DNA of 64,000 nucleotides from Phytoseiulus persimilis (GCA_037576195.1 CM075103.1:15996001-16060000); one strand, 5' to 3'. Positions 1-9,415 are shown, counted from the stretch's first letter. A program made the numbers and translations. The notes: generated by a model from the letters alone, not told the origin.

Positions 1-1419
1 GGACTTGGAGGCGGTCTCAACGGGCTCGGAGGCGGACTCGGTGGCGGCTCCGGTGGATCGTCTAGTGGTGGTTCGGGAGGAGCTTCTGGTGGAAGTTCCG
101 GAGGGAGCGGTGGACTTGGAGGCAGTCTCGGCGGACTCGGAGGTGGTTTCAACGGACTCGGTCTCGGCGGCGGTTCCGGTGGATCTTCTGGCGGAGCTTC
201 GGGAGGAGCATCTGGTGGAGGTTCAGGAAGAAGCGGTGGACTTGGAGGCGGTCTCAGCGGACTCGGCTTCAACGGCCTTGGAGGTCGACTCGGTGGCGGT
301 TCCGGTGGAAGTTCTAGCGGTGGCTCGGGAGGAGCCTCTGGCGGCGGTTGGGGACTCAATCTCGGCGATCTCGGGGAGAGCTCATCTGGAGGCGGACGCA
401 CTGGAGGGAGCGGAGGAAGCAGCAGATTTAACCTCAGTGGACTCAATCTCGGCGGCCTCGAGGAGGGCTCATCTGGAGGCGGAAGCACAGGAGGGAGCAG
501 CGTATTTAACCTCAGTGGACTCAATCTCGGCAACGGTGATGACTCTGGTGGGAGCTCCGGAGGCGGCAGCGGATCAGGATTGAACCTGGGCGGTCTCGGC
601 CTTGGGGGCGAGAGCTCTGGAGGGAGCGGAAGCAGCGGAGGACTGAATCTCGGCGGATCTGGCGGAAGCACTACTGGTAGCTCCGGAGGAAGCGGAAGTG
701 GTGGCGGATTGAACTTCGGCGGTTTCAGCCTCGGCGGTGGAAGCGCCGGGGGAAGCAGAAGTGGCGGCGGGAGCGCTGGAGGAAGCGGAGGTGGCGGCGG
801 ATTGAACCTCGGCGGTCTCAGCCTCGGCGGTGGCAGCTCCGGAGGAAGCGGAGGTGGCGCCGGAAGCGCTGGAGGGAGCAGAGGTGGCGGCGGAAGCGCT
901 GGAGGGAGCGGAGGTGGCGGCGGATTGAACCTCGGCGGTCTCAGCTTCGGCGGTGGCAGCTCCGGAGGAAGCGGAGGTGGCGGCGGAAGCGCTGGAGGAA
1001 GCGGAGGTGGCGGCGGAAACGCTGGAGGAAGCGGAGGTGGCGGCGGAAGCGCTGGAGGAAGCGGAGGTGGCGGCGGAAGCGCTGGAGGAAGCGGAGGTGG
1101 CGGCGGGAGCGCTGGAGGAAGCGGAGGTGGCGGCGGGAGCGGTGGTAGATGGGGATGGAATCTCAGCAATCTTGGACTTGGTGGCGGCAGCGGAAACGGT
1201 GGAAGATGGGGACTGAACTTCGGCGGTCTCGGTTCGGGTGGCCGCTCCGGTGGTGCGTCCGGAGGAGGCGGCGCAGGCGGTGGTGCTGGAGGAGGCGCAG
1301 GCGGTGGCGCTGGAGGAGGCGCGGGCGGTGGCGCTGGAGGAGGCGCAGGCGGCTTGGGATTGGGCCTCGGTGGTCTGGGGCTTGGAGGCCGCAGCCTATC
1401 CATCGGATTCGGTCGCTGA
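1..1419 (+). CDS. Glycine-rich low-complexity structural protein (3' part)
   Basis: Frame 1 is open from the window edge to a TGA at 1417-1419, giving 472 residues with no start in view, so the gene is cut at its 5' side. The protein is almost all Gly, Ser, Leu and Asn/Ala. Blocks such as LNLGGLSLGGGSSGG alternate with SAGGSGGGGG runs, and the C-terminus is an Ala-Gly-Gly tract ending GRSLSIGFGR. No cysteine was seen. This composition is typical of arthropod cuticle or silk-type proteins, so an extracellular structural role is inferred. The +2 frame is also open over long stretches but gives an Ala/Glu/Val string, the expected by-product of GGX-type codons. An AATAAA 32 bp after the stop supports this frame and this 3' end. 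Confidence 0.75.
   Translation, partial: GLGGGLNGLGGGLGGGSGGSSSGGSGGASGGSSGGSGGLGGSLGGLGGGFNGLGLGGGSGGSSGGASGGASGGGSGRSGGLGGGLSGLGFNGLGGRLGGGSGGSSSGGSGGASGGGWGLNLGDLGESSSGGGRTGGSGGSSRFNLSGLNLGGLEEGSSGGGSTGGSSVFNLSGLNLGNGDDSGGSSGGGSGSGLNLGGLGLGGESSGGSGSSGGLNLGGSGGSTTGSSGGSGSGGGLNFGGFSLGGGSAGGSRSGGGSAGGSGGGGGLNLGGLSLGGGSSGGSGGGAGSAGGSRGGGGSAGGSGGGGGLNLGGLSFGGGSSGGSGGGGGSAGGSGGGGGNAGGSGGGGGSAGGSGGGGGSAGGSGGGGGSAGGSGGGGGSGGRWGWNLSNLGLGGGSGNGGRWGLNFGGLGSGGRSGGASGGGGAGGGAGGGAGGGAGGGAGGGAGGGAGGLGLGLGGLGLGGRSLSIGFGR
961..1140 (+). repeat. 30-bp tandem repeat inside the glycine-rich gene
   Basis: Six in-frame units of 30 bp (units begin at 961, 991, 1021, 1051, 1081, 1111) encode the decapeptide SAGGSGGGGG with few changes. 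The last five units are nearly identical, which suggests recent expansion by slippage or unequal exchange. A second 12-bp-scale Gly-Ala repeat follows at about 1260-1350. Confidence 0.9.
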
Positions 1420-1450
1420 GACGGATTCGTTGAAACTCTTGTTGAAAATT

Positions 1451-1456
1451 AATAAA
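1451..1456 (+). promoter_or_regulatory. Poly(A) signal AATAAA
   Basis: A canonical hexamer lies 32 bp downstream of the stop codon of the glycine-rich gene and gives a very short 3' UTR. Confidence 0.65.
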
Positions 1457-2577
1457 CTTGGAAAGTTTTCTGACGAACCGAGTTTTCATGGACTTAACAC
1501 TCTGCCTCGATTTACGGTTGCGGTTGATCTCTGCCCGAAACTTCAAGCCACACTGGATCGCGGTGGACCGCGAATTTGATAGCACATATCACAAGAAATT
1601 CGTTTGAAACAATTGTTGGACGTATCACAGGTCTCGGAATCCTGGACACGATTTCCTGATCGCTAACTGATTAGATCAGCTGATATTAAAGAGCCTCGCA
1701 TCTAATGAATACAGTCAGAAACTCCCTCAAACTCCGATCCACTGATCTTGCTTCCGTTGCCGATCACCGTTGCTGTCTCCCAGAAGAGCACCGTTGTTCT
1801 AGAGGTTTTCAACGTGACAGTACTTCCGCTGAACGCGGATTCTTCATGGTACCTTCATGCTCTCGCATGGAGTCCTTGAACCGCTTGTTTGGGAAAGTGT
1901 TGGGGGGGATTATGATTATGACAATGATTGGGATCATAATCGTTATAACAGAATCGCCGGAATCATAATCACTGCTGTTATTTTAATCATATTCACAACC
2001 AAACCGTGATTTTGAGGTCATCATACCCGTTGGCATTCGATTTTTTTTCTGGCGTTATCCTCTTCGTTTTCCCCGACCCATTCTGGAATTCGTTGAGGAG
2101 GCCAGATTCATGATTGTCATCTCCTCTTCGTCATGGGCCTTCATGGGGAACCAAGATTCTTCGGGAAGTTGACACGTAGGCGGGGCTCGTTTTCCTCGAA
2201 CTCTCCATCCTGATGAGAAACTCGTATGTCCGTAGTCAGTTCGGGTATTGATAATCATGGCTGCAAGCGCAGCGATCAATGAAAACTGAGAACAACGTTA
2301 TTTGTTTCAGTTCAGCGTGCCGATACCCTGAATAACTTTATTGATGTTGGAAACACGGAGTTGCGCTACTTGATTTTCACTATGAATCAAGATTTCTATG
2401 AGTTCATCCGAAGAGGCAGAAGACACGTACGGCTCCTTGAAACTACTCTGCCCCAGGCTACCTCCAATGTTGTCTGCCCGAAATGTCATGTGCTCCTTTT
2501 ACCAAACGTGTCGTATCAAATGCTCTGTCAGGTGCCTGGAGCATTAACGCCTTCGCTAGTCCGGCCCGCTAGTAATA
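1457..2577. other. Intergenic stretch without a recognised gene
   Basis: Only short ORFs without family resemblance were seen on either strand. There is a short AT-rich patch near 1910-1990 with imperfect ATTATGATTATGACAATG-type repeats. Confidence 0.5.
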
Positions 2578-2662
2578 CCGGCTCGTTGGCCGTGTGGCAT
2601 AAAGCAACGCCTTGGGTGCCACGCTAAGCTAGCAATCGCGGGTTCGATCCCCGGCCGGGACA
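2578..2662 (+). mobile_element. tRNA-derived SINE-like fragment
   Basis: A Pol III A-box-like TGGCCGTGTGG (2587-2597) is followed by a good B box GGTTCGATCCC (2641-2651). The GCCGGGA after the B box can pair with the CCGGC upstream of the A box as an acceptor-like stem. The middle part does not give a clean anticodon arm, so a functional tRNA is unlikely. A tRNA-derived SINE head or tRNA pseudogene fits better, especially as transposon debris follows directly. Confidence 0.4.
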
Positions 2663-2891
2663 ACAAATTTCTTATGTGGTGAAAAGAGGATTTAATTCAT
2701 ATCAGAATTAAATGTGAACCATCTTAAGACCCAAGCCCACCGCCCGCAATGGGATTTGCGAGGCGATAGGGAGTGTTACTGAAGCAATACCGAAAGGTGA
2801 TTCCGGGACACTTCTGAGGGCTGGCTGAGAGGTTCAGCCGGAAAACAAAAGTCCGGCCCGGGCGGACCGCCGACCCATCTTCAACGTCAAC

Positions 2892-3531
2892 TCAAGACTC
2901 CCCCTCTTCCCACCCGCCCGCCTCCAGTGGGTTGTTCCGGCGTCTTGTCGAAAGAGCATCCCCTTCTAGCCGGAGAGTCCCTCCATGAACCACTGCTCTT
3001 CGCCTTTCTTCTCGTCTTACCTTTTCTCTCATGACGGCTTCAAAGAACCTCATCACTAGCGTGAATTGTTCCTGACCTTGCATGCCCCACTCCCACATCT
3101 CCCTGACTGTTTCCCCCATTACATCCCCTCATGTGACCCCTCGGACCCCCGCCAACGCTGCACAACGGAGCACCGTATGATCAGCATCATCCGCGGTGCC
3201 AGAGTCGCAGAGAACGCAGACGTCTGACAGGGTTTTCCCGATTTTGACCATGTAAGTCTGGAACTGACCATGTCCAGTAACGACTTGCGTTGCCCCATAG
3301 CTCAGTTCCCCGTATTCACAATTAACCCACCCCTTGAGGTCCCTGATTATCTCTCGCGTTCGTTTCCCCTGTGACTCTCCAACCAGTCCCACATCCCATT
3401 CCCTCAAAGTATCCTCCCTCGCTTTTTCATGGCCCTCTCCTTGTTCTCCCCAACACCTGAGCCGATCAAAAGCCAGGAAGTCCCTGGAGAGCTGATCCCG
3501 GGACCAATCTGACCACACTTCCCGGACTCTT
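2892..3531 (-). pseudogene. R1-like non-LTR retrotransposon, ORF2 C-terminal fragment
   Basis: On the minus strand the translation from 3518 contains VVTGHGQFQTYMVKIG followed by CVLCDSGTADDADHTVLRC, a C-X2-C-X9-H-X4-C knuckle. These are the standard hallmarks of the C-terminal end of R1/jockey-type LINE polyproteins. The frame is broken by a TGA at 3131-3129 and then continues in the same frame for 76 codons from 3119 (MGETVREMWEWG, then a long charged helix), as expected for the ORF2 tail. The fragment is 5' truncated and lacks the endonuclease and reverse transcriptase domains. It is a dead copy. The boundary towards the sequence at 2670-2890 is uncertain; that part is probably the element's 3' UTR. 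Confidence 0.75.
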
Positions 3532-3724
3532 TTTTTTTTTTTTTTTTTTTTTTTCTGGCGGGAGGGGAAATCCCTTCGGATACAAGAGATAGGACTTTCG
3601 TCCGTTACCCTAGTTATGAGGTGTGTCCTCTAAAACCCCTCCCTCCGCCCTTTTGGTGACTGGGCACTCAGGGCAAGCCCTGTATTGTATTACTTCCGGG
3701 TCACCAAGGGACTTCCCGGACTCT
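3517..3724 (-). mobile_element. 5'-truncated LINE 3' end inserted with 14-bp target duplications
   Basis: The direct repeat ACTTCCCGGACTCT occurs at 3517-3530 and at 3711-3724. Between the copies lie a T run of about 24 bases on the plus strand (a poly(A) tail on the minus strand) and about 155 bp of unrelated sequence. A target-site duplication with a poly(A) tail is the signature of target-primed reverse transcription. The minus-strand sequence just before the tail is GC-rich and non-coding, as in a LINE 3' UTR. The insertion split the minisatellite or R1-like sequence, so it is younger than both. Confidence 0.7.
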
Positions 3725-4025
3725 GGAGAGCTCATTCTGGGACCAATCTGACCACACTCTTCGAAGTCTGGAGAGCTGATTCCGGGACCACCGGTTCAGA
3801 TGCATTCCGGGATCACCGTCCAGACCTGGAAAAGTATGATCAGATTGGTAACGGAATCATCCCTCCAGACTCGGAAAAGTATGTTCAGATTAGTCCCGGA
3901 ATCACCCCTCCAGACTTGGAAAATGATGATCAGATTGGCTCCGTAAACACCCCTCCACGCTTTGAAGAGTATGGTCAGATTGATCCCAGAATAACTCCAG
4001 TAGACCCCCAGAAGTATAGTCAAAT
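3723..4025. repeat. 45-bp minisatellite, about 6-7 degenerate units
   Basis: The GGAAAAGTAT-like core recurs at 3828, 3873, 3918, 3963 and about 4009, a period of 45 bp. TCTGGAGAGCT-type units at 3723 and about 3768 extend the array upstream. Because 45 is divisible by 3, both strands read as 15-residue repeats, for example PPDLEKYDQIGNGII on plus and a VWRGDSGTNL-type unit on minus. Divergence between units and absence of a start or hallmark argue against a protein. The left end of the array resembles sequence within the LINE fragment (GACTCTGGAGAGC versus CCTGGAGAGCTGATC), so it may derive from that element. Confidence 0.75.
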
Positions 4026-4307
4026 CGGGACCGGAACCACCTCTATGAATAGGGGATCGACCATCGATCCCCTGGACTCACCTCCGTGGACGCCAAGAAG
4101 TATGATCAAATCCATCGTGGCATCGACCCTGTAAATCGGAGATCGGCCATCGACCCACTTGGGGTCGATATCGACCACTTTGAGAACCACGGCGATAGAT
4201 CGTCAGATCTCCACTTCCGGTGTGTCGTCACCCATGCTTCATTCAAGCGGGAGATGCCACGGAGGCGTTCAATTTCGTTCCACTTTTGAGTCATTCCTGG
4301 CGACCCT

Positions 4308-4610
4308 TCAGGGCGTTGCGTGATAAGACTTGAAATCCGTGGATTTCATCAAGCATAGACCCTCGATTGTTCTCACCCTTGAGAGTGCGACGTACACCAG
4401 CTGTTGTGGCAATCCCATATGGTAGTCGAAAACGATATCGTGCAGGTTTCCGCCTCGTGCTCTACGTGTTGTTATGACGCGCGCGGGGCTCAAGGAGAAA
4501 TAAGAGCACCTACATTTGATTCTACCAGCCCTCGAGACCAGAGAAGTAGCCTTCCTCTTGGAGATCGGGGTCTATCTACTCTCCAGTTCCCCACGCGTGA
4601 CAAGTGTAGG
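4308..4610 (-). pseudogene. PIF1/Helitron-like helicase C-terminal fragment
   Basis: The minus-strand translation includes LHDIVFDYHMGLPQQLVYVALSRVRTIEGLCL. The QQLVYVALSRVRTIEGLCL part is the conserved C-terminal motif VI region of PIF1 helicases, including those of Helitron transposons. The preceding HKSQG motif is degraded to TRRARG. The frame has no initiator and shows shifts upstream. The frame just downstream (to about 4106) keeps an EIERLR-like tail. This is a decayed remnant of a transposon-borne helicase rather than a host gene. Confidence 0.6.
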
Positions 4611-6590
4611 TAGACTCCGTGAGGGGGTTACCTGTCCGACGCGACGATTGTCACACAGCTCTAGCCATAAACAGCGGACACTGCTTTCAGGAGTACTGAT
4701 CAAATATTCCTATCTCTTTACGCTCGCCGTCTCCGATGTCATCATTTGTGAACCCGATAACGGGCGATGATCACCCGCTCTCGACTGGGCTGTCCGATGT
4801 GGATCAGTATCGCTCAGGATTGCATCTCATTCGGTAGCTGGCACTCGCCGATTACCACTAAATTTGAGCAATGCGTTTTTTCTTGAAAAAATTAGTCTTT
4901 GGGTGCGAGGAAATAACTTTACCCCCAGAGGAGTTTCCCTTCCGAATTGGACTCACACCCAATATCAAACATGAAGTTCTGCGAAAGACGAAGGTGACCC
5001 TAACTAACTGGGAGCGGCAAGATCTGTGAACGCAATACGACTCACCCCTGGAATGAAAGGGACCATATGTGCATATGGAAGATCGAAATAAATCCAATCC
5101 AAAACCAAAAGCGAATCCGTCGAGTGGTCAGCGAGACCTACAGCCATCGTTCTCTCTCATTCCACCACAATCGATCCAACCGTCCCGAAGTTGCTTCAGG
5201 AAACGGGGGCTCCTGCAGGATTCTACAACGAACTGCATGTACAGAAAACGCTCCTCCTTTCCTACTCGAAGCCAAAATTTCCAAGTTGGGAGTTGGAAAT
5301 GAAAGGTCTTTCTCGATGTAGAAAAACCTTCCGTCTGGTTGGTGGCAAAGCTTTTCCGGACTGAATCCCGAGAGGCACTGTTCGATACAAATCAACGCGG
5401 ACAATTTTCTTTTACGAATTGAGAGGCTTCATTTGCGCTCAATATTACCTGATTCATAATGTTCTAAATTCAAGATCTCTTGCTCTCACTTTCTCTCGAG
5501 ACGATAGCATGCCCGCTTTTCCTGCCAGCTTCTGAGCTCAACGTCCGCCGGAGAAGTGTCCGCTCATCACCGGAAAAATGTCCGTTCAAATGGGAGCTCT
5601 GATTTTCAGTGGTAGTTGATTTCTCGCGATGCAATACGGAGATCGCATCTTAAAGGTTTGAATCTGCTCATTCGGACAGTATCGGGACGAGGTAACTCTG
5701 ACCGGTGGAACAAGCCAAGTGGCGGGGAAACGGTGAATTCAATGGTTCTGCGGCTTCCCGAAAGAGATGTCACCTCAACTGGCACATGTAACTGCGGGCG
5801 TGAGGCCGGCGAAGGACCTTCCGCTTGAGCTAAACCTCGGCCAGGGTAGCAACAGAGTTCCGGGAAAATTGTGCCTCTGGGTGTGGACCAGGTCAGGTGA
5901 GGTGTTCCAGCGGGATGAGGACCACGCATTTAAGTGCTAACAATGAACGTGCTGCTTCTGATGTTCACATTGAGGCCACACGAACGACGACGATAACTGC
6001 GAGGGGAATGCCAGACACACCGACCGATGTTGGCCGGGCTCTGTGCGACACGAGTTCATCCCGCTGCGCTTCGAACTAGATCTCAAGAGCAAATGTTCCA
6101 GAACAAAGTTCATGGTTGCGACCTGAAACTATCCGATAAAGCGGACTCAGGATCCGGAATGATCGTACTCTTAGCTCATTCGGAATGATTAGGGGGTTCA
6201 GCCTTCAGTTCGAATGTGCGGATTGTCGGATTATCCGGGGGCTCCGGTGAGCGGATTTCCGTGCATCATCTAGCGCTCTCAAAACCTTGACGGATGAGAG
6301 GCCGACGTCATTTCTAACGAAACTCAGACTCCCGCGGCTCTTGGCACCGCCAGATGCTCTGCCCGCCGGTCTGTTTTGCGAGCTGCCGAAAACTGACCAG
6401 CATCGCTCGAGAGTCTTTTGACGACGAGGTGAAGGATCGAAAGGAATCAGAAGCGGGATGTAGCGTTTCCACAATGCCGAAACGACTTCGTCTTGGCCGG
6501 CGATCAGACCGAGGATGATCTCCGTGGCGGTTTCTCGCTGACGGCTTCAACCAGACAAGAAGTATCGGACCGAAATCAACGAATCCATCT
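4611..6590. other. Intergenic stretch without a recognised gene
   Basis: Short ORFs on both strands show no family resemblance or convincing splice structure. At 5540-5585 a roughly 25-bp unit (GGAGAAGTGTCCG, then GGAAAAATGTCCG) occurs twice and may be a remnant of a repeat end. Confidence 0.45.
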
Positions 6591-6691
6591 TAATGAGCGA
6601 CAAATTTTTAATCATCGCTTCCAGACTCTCTCAGAAGGAGATGTCTCTGAAGGTATTTCGCTCAGATGCGAAGGCCTCCGTCTCCGTTCTC

Positions 6692-6778
6692 GACGCCGCT
6701 GCTTCCCACACGGTTGCTTCCGACGCCATTGCTTCCAAAACCGCTGCTTCCAACACCGTTGTTTGCGACACCGCTGCC
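6692..6778 (+). repeat. 15-bp tandem repeat, about 5.8 units
   Basis: Units of 15 bp built on the pattern GACGCCGCTGCTTCC start at 6692, 6707, 6722, 6737, 6752 and 6767. In the frame opened by an ATG at 6593 (75 codons, ends at 6820) they read as a five-residue repeat of type x-T-A/V-A-S. Whether that 75-residue ORF is used is unknown; it has no signal peptide or known domain. Confidence 0.7.
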
Positions 6779-7049
6779 ACTCTGGGCTCGTTCGACTGTA
6801 AATTTTGGTATGCATGGTGAAATTTTGGTTCTGAGGAAGTCATTTCAAAATGACTCTGGTGCAGCTCACGAGTCTCCCAATTCCTTCTCAAGAATGGAAA
6901 TTGAACTCACTCATGTCTCCGATGATTCTCCTCAGCCTACTGGAGAAGACATCACGCCTGCGTCCGACTGGAAAATGGAAATTCTCTGGTCATGGGAAGA
7001 TGCGCTCACCCAGCTGCTTGAGGCTGGTTATGACTAGAAGACGAGGTTC

Positions 7050-7286
7050 TCATGGATATTCGGCGATATAGCTTGGCCCTGCGTCTTTACTTCTCTCGCG
7101 GAGTCTCTCCAAGTCGCTTCGGATGATCTCGAAAATGGTGCAGTCGCACCTGTCCGAGTCTCCGCCGTTTCCTCCAGTTCCGTTCGTGGTGGATGTCTGG
7201 AAAACGGAGTCGGTCACCGAATCTTGAGCTACGACAAGGCTGGCAGCTACGAGGCCGAGCACGGCGATCGCCACGAAGGTTTTCAT
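7050..7286 (-). CDS. Small secreted protein, 78 residues
   Basis: The ATG at 7286 opens MKTFVAIAVLGLVAASLVVAQ, a textbook signal peptide with predicted cleavage near residue 20 after Val-Val-Ala. The mature part is short and acidic: a Ser/Thr-Gly linker (TSTTNGTGGNGGD), a Cys-Asp-Cys motif and an amphipathic helix rich in Arg/Glu, ending SYIAEYP before TGA at 7052-7050. The upstream in-frame ATG-like codons were not used because the signal peptide starts exactly at this Met and a TATA box lies 55 bp upstream. It would be secreted or vesicular. No family was recognised. No AATAAA follows on the minus strand nearby, so a 3' UTR intron or longer UTR is possible. Confidence 0.65.
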   Translation of the reverse strand: MKTFVAIAVLGLVAASLVVAQDSVTDSVFQTSTTNGTGGNGGDSDRCDCTIFEIIRSDLERLRERSKDAGPSYIAEYP

Positions 7287-7340
7287 TGTCAGGAGAAGGA
7301 GTGGGGCTGGGAACAGTGAAGCTGGTGACAGTTCGCCGTG

Positions 7341-7348
7341 TTTATATA
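7341..7348 (-). promoter_or_regulatory. TATA box (TATATAAA) of the small secreted-protein gene
   Basis: The minus-strand sequence TATATAAA lies 55 bp upstream of the ATG at 7286. A TTCACTG initiator-like sequence follows about 28 bp downstream (near 7313), leaving a 5' UTR of about 25-30 nt. A strong TATA promoter fits an abundantly made secreted protein. Confidence 0.6.
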
Positions 7349-7893
7349 TTCTCCTATCCGATGTTGACACGACTGTTGTTGGTTTGCGCGACAGCAAAGT
7401 TCTTGACGGATCTGCATGTTCAATCATCTCTGGAGTCTCGATGACGACGTAGCCTTTCTGTCTGATCGAGGCTGGCGAGGAAGCTATACGTGTTCCCCAA
7501 AGAGTGATGACGAGCTGCTACATAATTCGAAGAAATCGCTTGAGCGATAATAGAGTGATCGCGAAAAACTTTGACGCAAACATCTCAAATCGCTCTCCAG
7601 GTAGCATTCCGGCAATCCTTTCTCGAATGAGGAATTCGACTCATCAGTCAACCGCGTCTTGTTTTGCCCACCCTATCATTTCTCTTCCGGATCTCTCGCG
7701 ATATTTTCCACCGCAGATTCAGTCTCTGAACTGCTCGGAGGATCTCTTGAAGTCCCATGCCCCGTGTGCGGAACAGTAGTTCCACTGCGATTATCATGAC
7801 TGCATGGGGCAGAGAATGAAGCTCGGATCGATCAGCTCCGCTATCTCCGTGTATCTCCCAACATCAGATAAGCGCTGTCTCCCCGGGGTTGCG

Positions 7894-7975
7894 CATCCAT
7901 TCGTCTGAAATCCTATCGGCCTGAAAATCCATTGGCCTGAGAACCAATCTGACTGGAAGCCCATTAGCCCGAATA
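7894..7975 (-). repeat. 15-17 bp repeat array, inverted partner of the array at 8413-8487
   Basis: On the minus strand about five units follow the consensus TTTTCAGGCCAATGG. The same unit recurs in the opposite orientation at 8413-8487. Both arrays translate to similar strings (FQSDWFSGQW here, FQANEFSGKW there), so they are diverged inverted copies of one array. Confidence 0.65.
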
Positions 7976-8062
7976 CTTCGAGAGCTTTGCCTGAGAGAGC
8001 GAAGCTTCTGCACGCAGCGTGGAGCCGTTGTGCTATCGAACAGCGTCTCGTTTCCTCCAGAT

Positions 8063-8190
8063 CAGGGGCGGGCAAAGTGCGGCCCCGGGTCACATACGGT
8101 CCCGCGTGTGCCACTGGGCTCGCGGTCCCGAATTTCTGTACCTGCGGGCCGGGATTCGCGGCCCGTGCAGCCGCACTGAGTTGCTTGCTC
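8063..8190 (+). mobile_element. hAT-like transposon end
   Basis: CAGGGGCGGGCAAAGTGCGG at 8063 matches the general form of hAT-superfamily ends (CAGGGGTGGGCAAA followed by GGCCCG), with further GCGGCCCG-type motifs to about 8190. No partner terminus or 8-bp target duplication was found, so this is a partial copy. It lies between the two inverted repeat arrays. Confidence 0.4.
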
Positions 8191-8412
8191 TGCTCGAATC
8201 CGGGCTCAAATCGGGATCCGAATCCGTGATGGATTGGGACTCGGAAATTCCAGGCTGTTCGGATCAAAATCGTCGATTCCGGATCATGCCCACCTCTGCT
8301 CTCGAGTTCCGATTCGAATTTTCCGAGACCCCCGCCTATTCGCCTACCTGTCCGCGGGATCGGCGCTGTGCGTAGAAGTCTTGCTGGCCCTGAAAGAACT
8401 CTCCAAATTTTC

Positions 8413-8487
8413 GGGTCGGCGGCTTTTCAGGCGAACGAGTTTTCAGGCAAATGGTTTTCCAGGCGGACAGGTTTTCAGGCAAACAGG
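8413..8487 (+). repeat. 15-17 bp repeat array, inverted partner of the array at 7894-7975
   Basis: Four to five units of TTTTCAGGCAAACAGG type in plus orientation. Together with the minus-oriented array 430 bp upstream it forms an imperfect long inverted repeat. Confidence 0.65.
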
Positions 8488-8635
8488 CTGTTATCTCTCC
8501 AAGTCCTGAGCCACACCGCCGTACGCGACGGTGCGATGGGTCTGCCGCTGAGTTGTCCGACGCAAAAGCCGAATTCTGCCCTGTTGGAGACTGCCCGCCT
8601 ATTTTTCAGCATCGTGGGCGATAATGCTTTGTCGA

Positions 8636-8806
8636 TCATGGCTTCGCCGTAGCTCTTCTGAAGAACGAATTCCACATTGTCTTGTTTGTACTCCCGCCAG
8701 CGGCTGGACCCGAGTGACGCGGAGGAATGCTGTCCAGTAACCGTTTCATTTCTTGACGGCAATCATGAAAGCCGTCTTGAGGATCGATGTCCATTCGCGG
8801 AGGCAT
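8636..8806 (-). CDS. Possible small protein or exon, 56 residues
   Basis: The ATG at 8806 opens MPPRMDIDPQDGFHDC followed by a charged helix and a Pro/Ser/Gly-rich tail to TGA at 8636. The composition looks protein-like, but all three minus-strand frames are open here, no family is recognised, and no poly(A) signal or clear splice site was found. It could equally be an internal exon of an unseen gene or chance. Confidence 0.25.
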   Translation of the reverse strand: MPPRMDIDPQDGFHDCRQEMKRLLDSIPPRHSGPAAGGSTNKTMWNSFFRRATAKP

Positions 8807-9208
8807 TCCGATAGAGCTTATAGAGCGCCGTACGAGGAATCGCGAGAGTTGGGGTTGGAGATGGTGGTAGCGTTTCTGAGTGAAAATGAAACGCAAGGAT
8901 AACGGCTGACCCATTGTCGAGAGGCGTGGGGGAGGCGGGGGTTTCGACAAGGAGGATGGAAGGGAATAGATTCGGCCGCGCCTCGATCAAAAACTCTCTC
9001 CGTCGTGTAGAGGATGGTAGATCCAGCATTTCCGGTGCAACCGGAGCTGTGAGCAATCGCCATTCGTTCGAAGTGGACACCGCAAGTCAATCCGCAGATC
9101 GTGCATGCATTTTTGGTCTCGAACAGCAATCCATCGATGAAGGTAGGAAGCTCATGCCTGCGACGGAGCGGAAGAAATATGCGACGTCTATGCTACGACG
9201 CCTAAACC

Positions 9209-9415
9209 GTGATCTGGCGGGTTGTTTCCGGGTTTCATCCAGACAGATTACCCCGAAGCTTCAAGTTTGTGGGCGTACGGTGGAACCGAAAAGCGGATTC
9301 GATACACATAGATGTGGCGAAGACGAATCAAGTATTCGATCCGATCGGTCTGGCCGCACCAATAATGCTGGGTTTCAAGACAGACGATTGCAGAAACACT
9401 GTCAGAAAGATATAG
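9209..9415 (+). pseudogene. BEL/Pao-like retrotransposon polyprotein fragment
   Basis: The plus-strand translation contains KFVGVRWN and then VFDPIGLAAPIM. KFLGVRW and IFDPLGLLAP are conserved neighbours at the end of the reverse transcriptase region of BEL/Pao retrotransposons. Here they are only about 18 residues apart, shorter than usual, so an internal deletion is likely. No LTR was seen and the frame stops at 9413-9415. This is a short dead fragment. Confidence 0.6.

Noticed and set aside
5..583. Ala/Glu/Val-rich ORF in the +2 frame of the glycine-rich gene
   Set aside because: It is the off-frame reading of GGX repeats; frame 1 is open over the whole 1.4 kb and ends just before a poly(A) signal.
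2587..2662. Functional tRNA gene
   Set aside because: A and B boxes are present, but no clean anticodon arm or full acceptor pairing could be drawn.
4308..4493. Intact host PIF1 helicase
   Set aside because: Only the last motif is present, the upstream HKSQG motif is degraded, frames are shifted and surrounding DNA is transposon debris.
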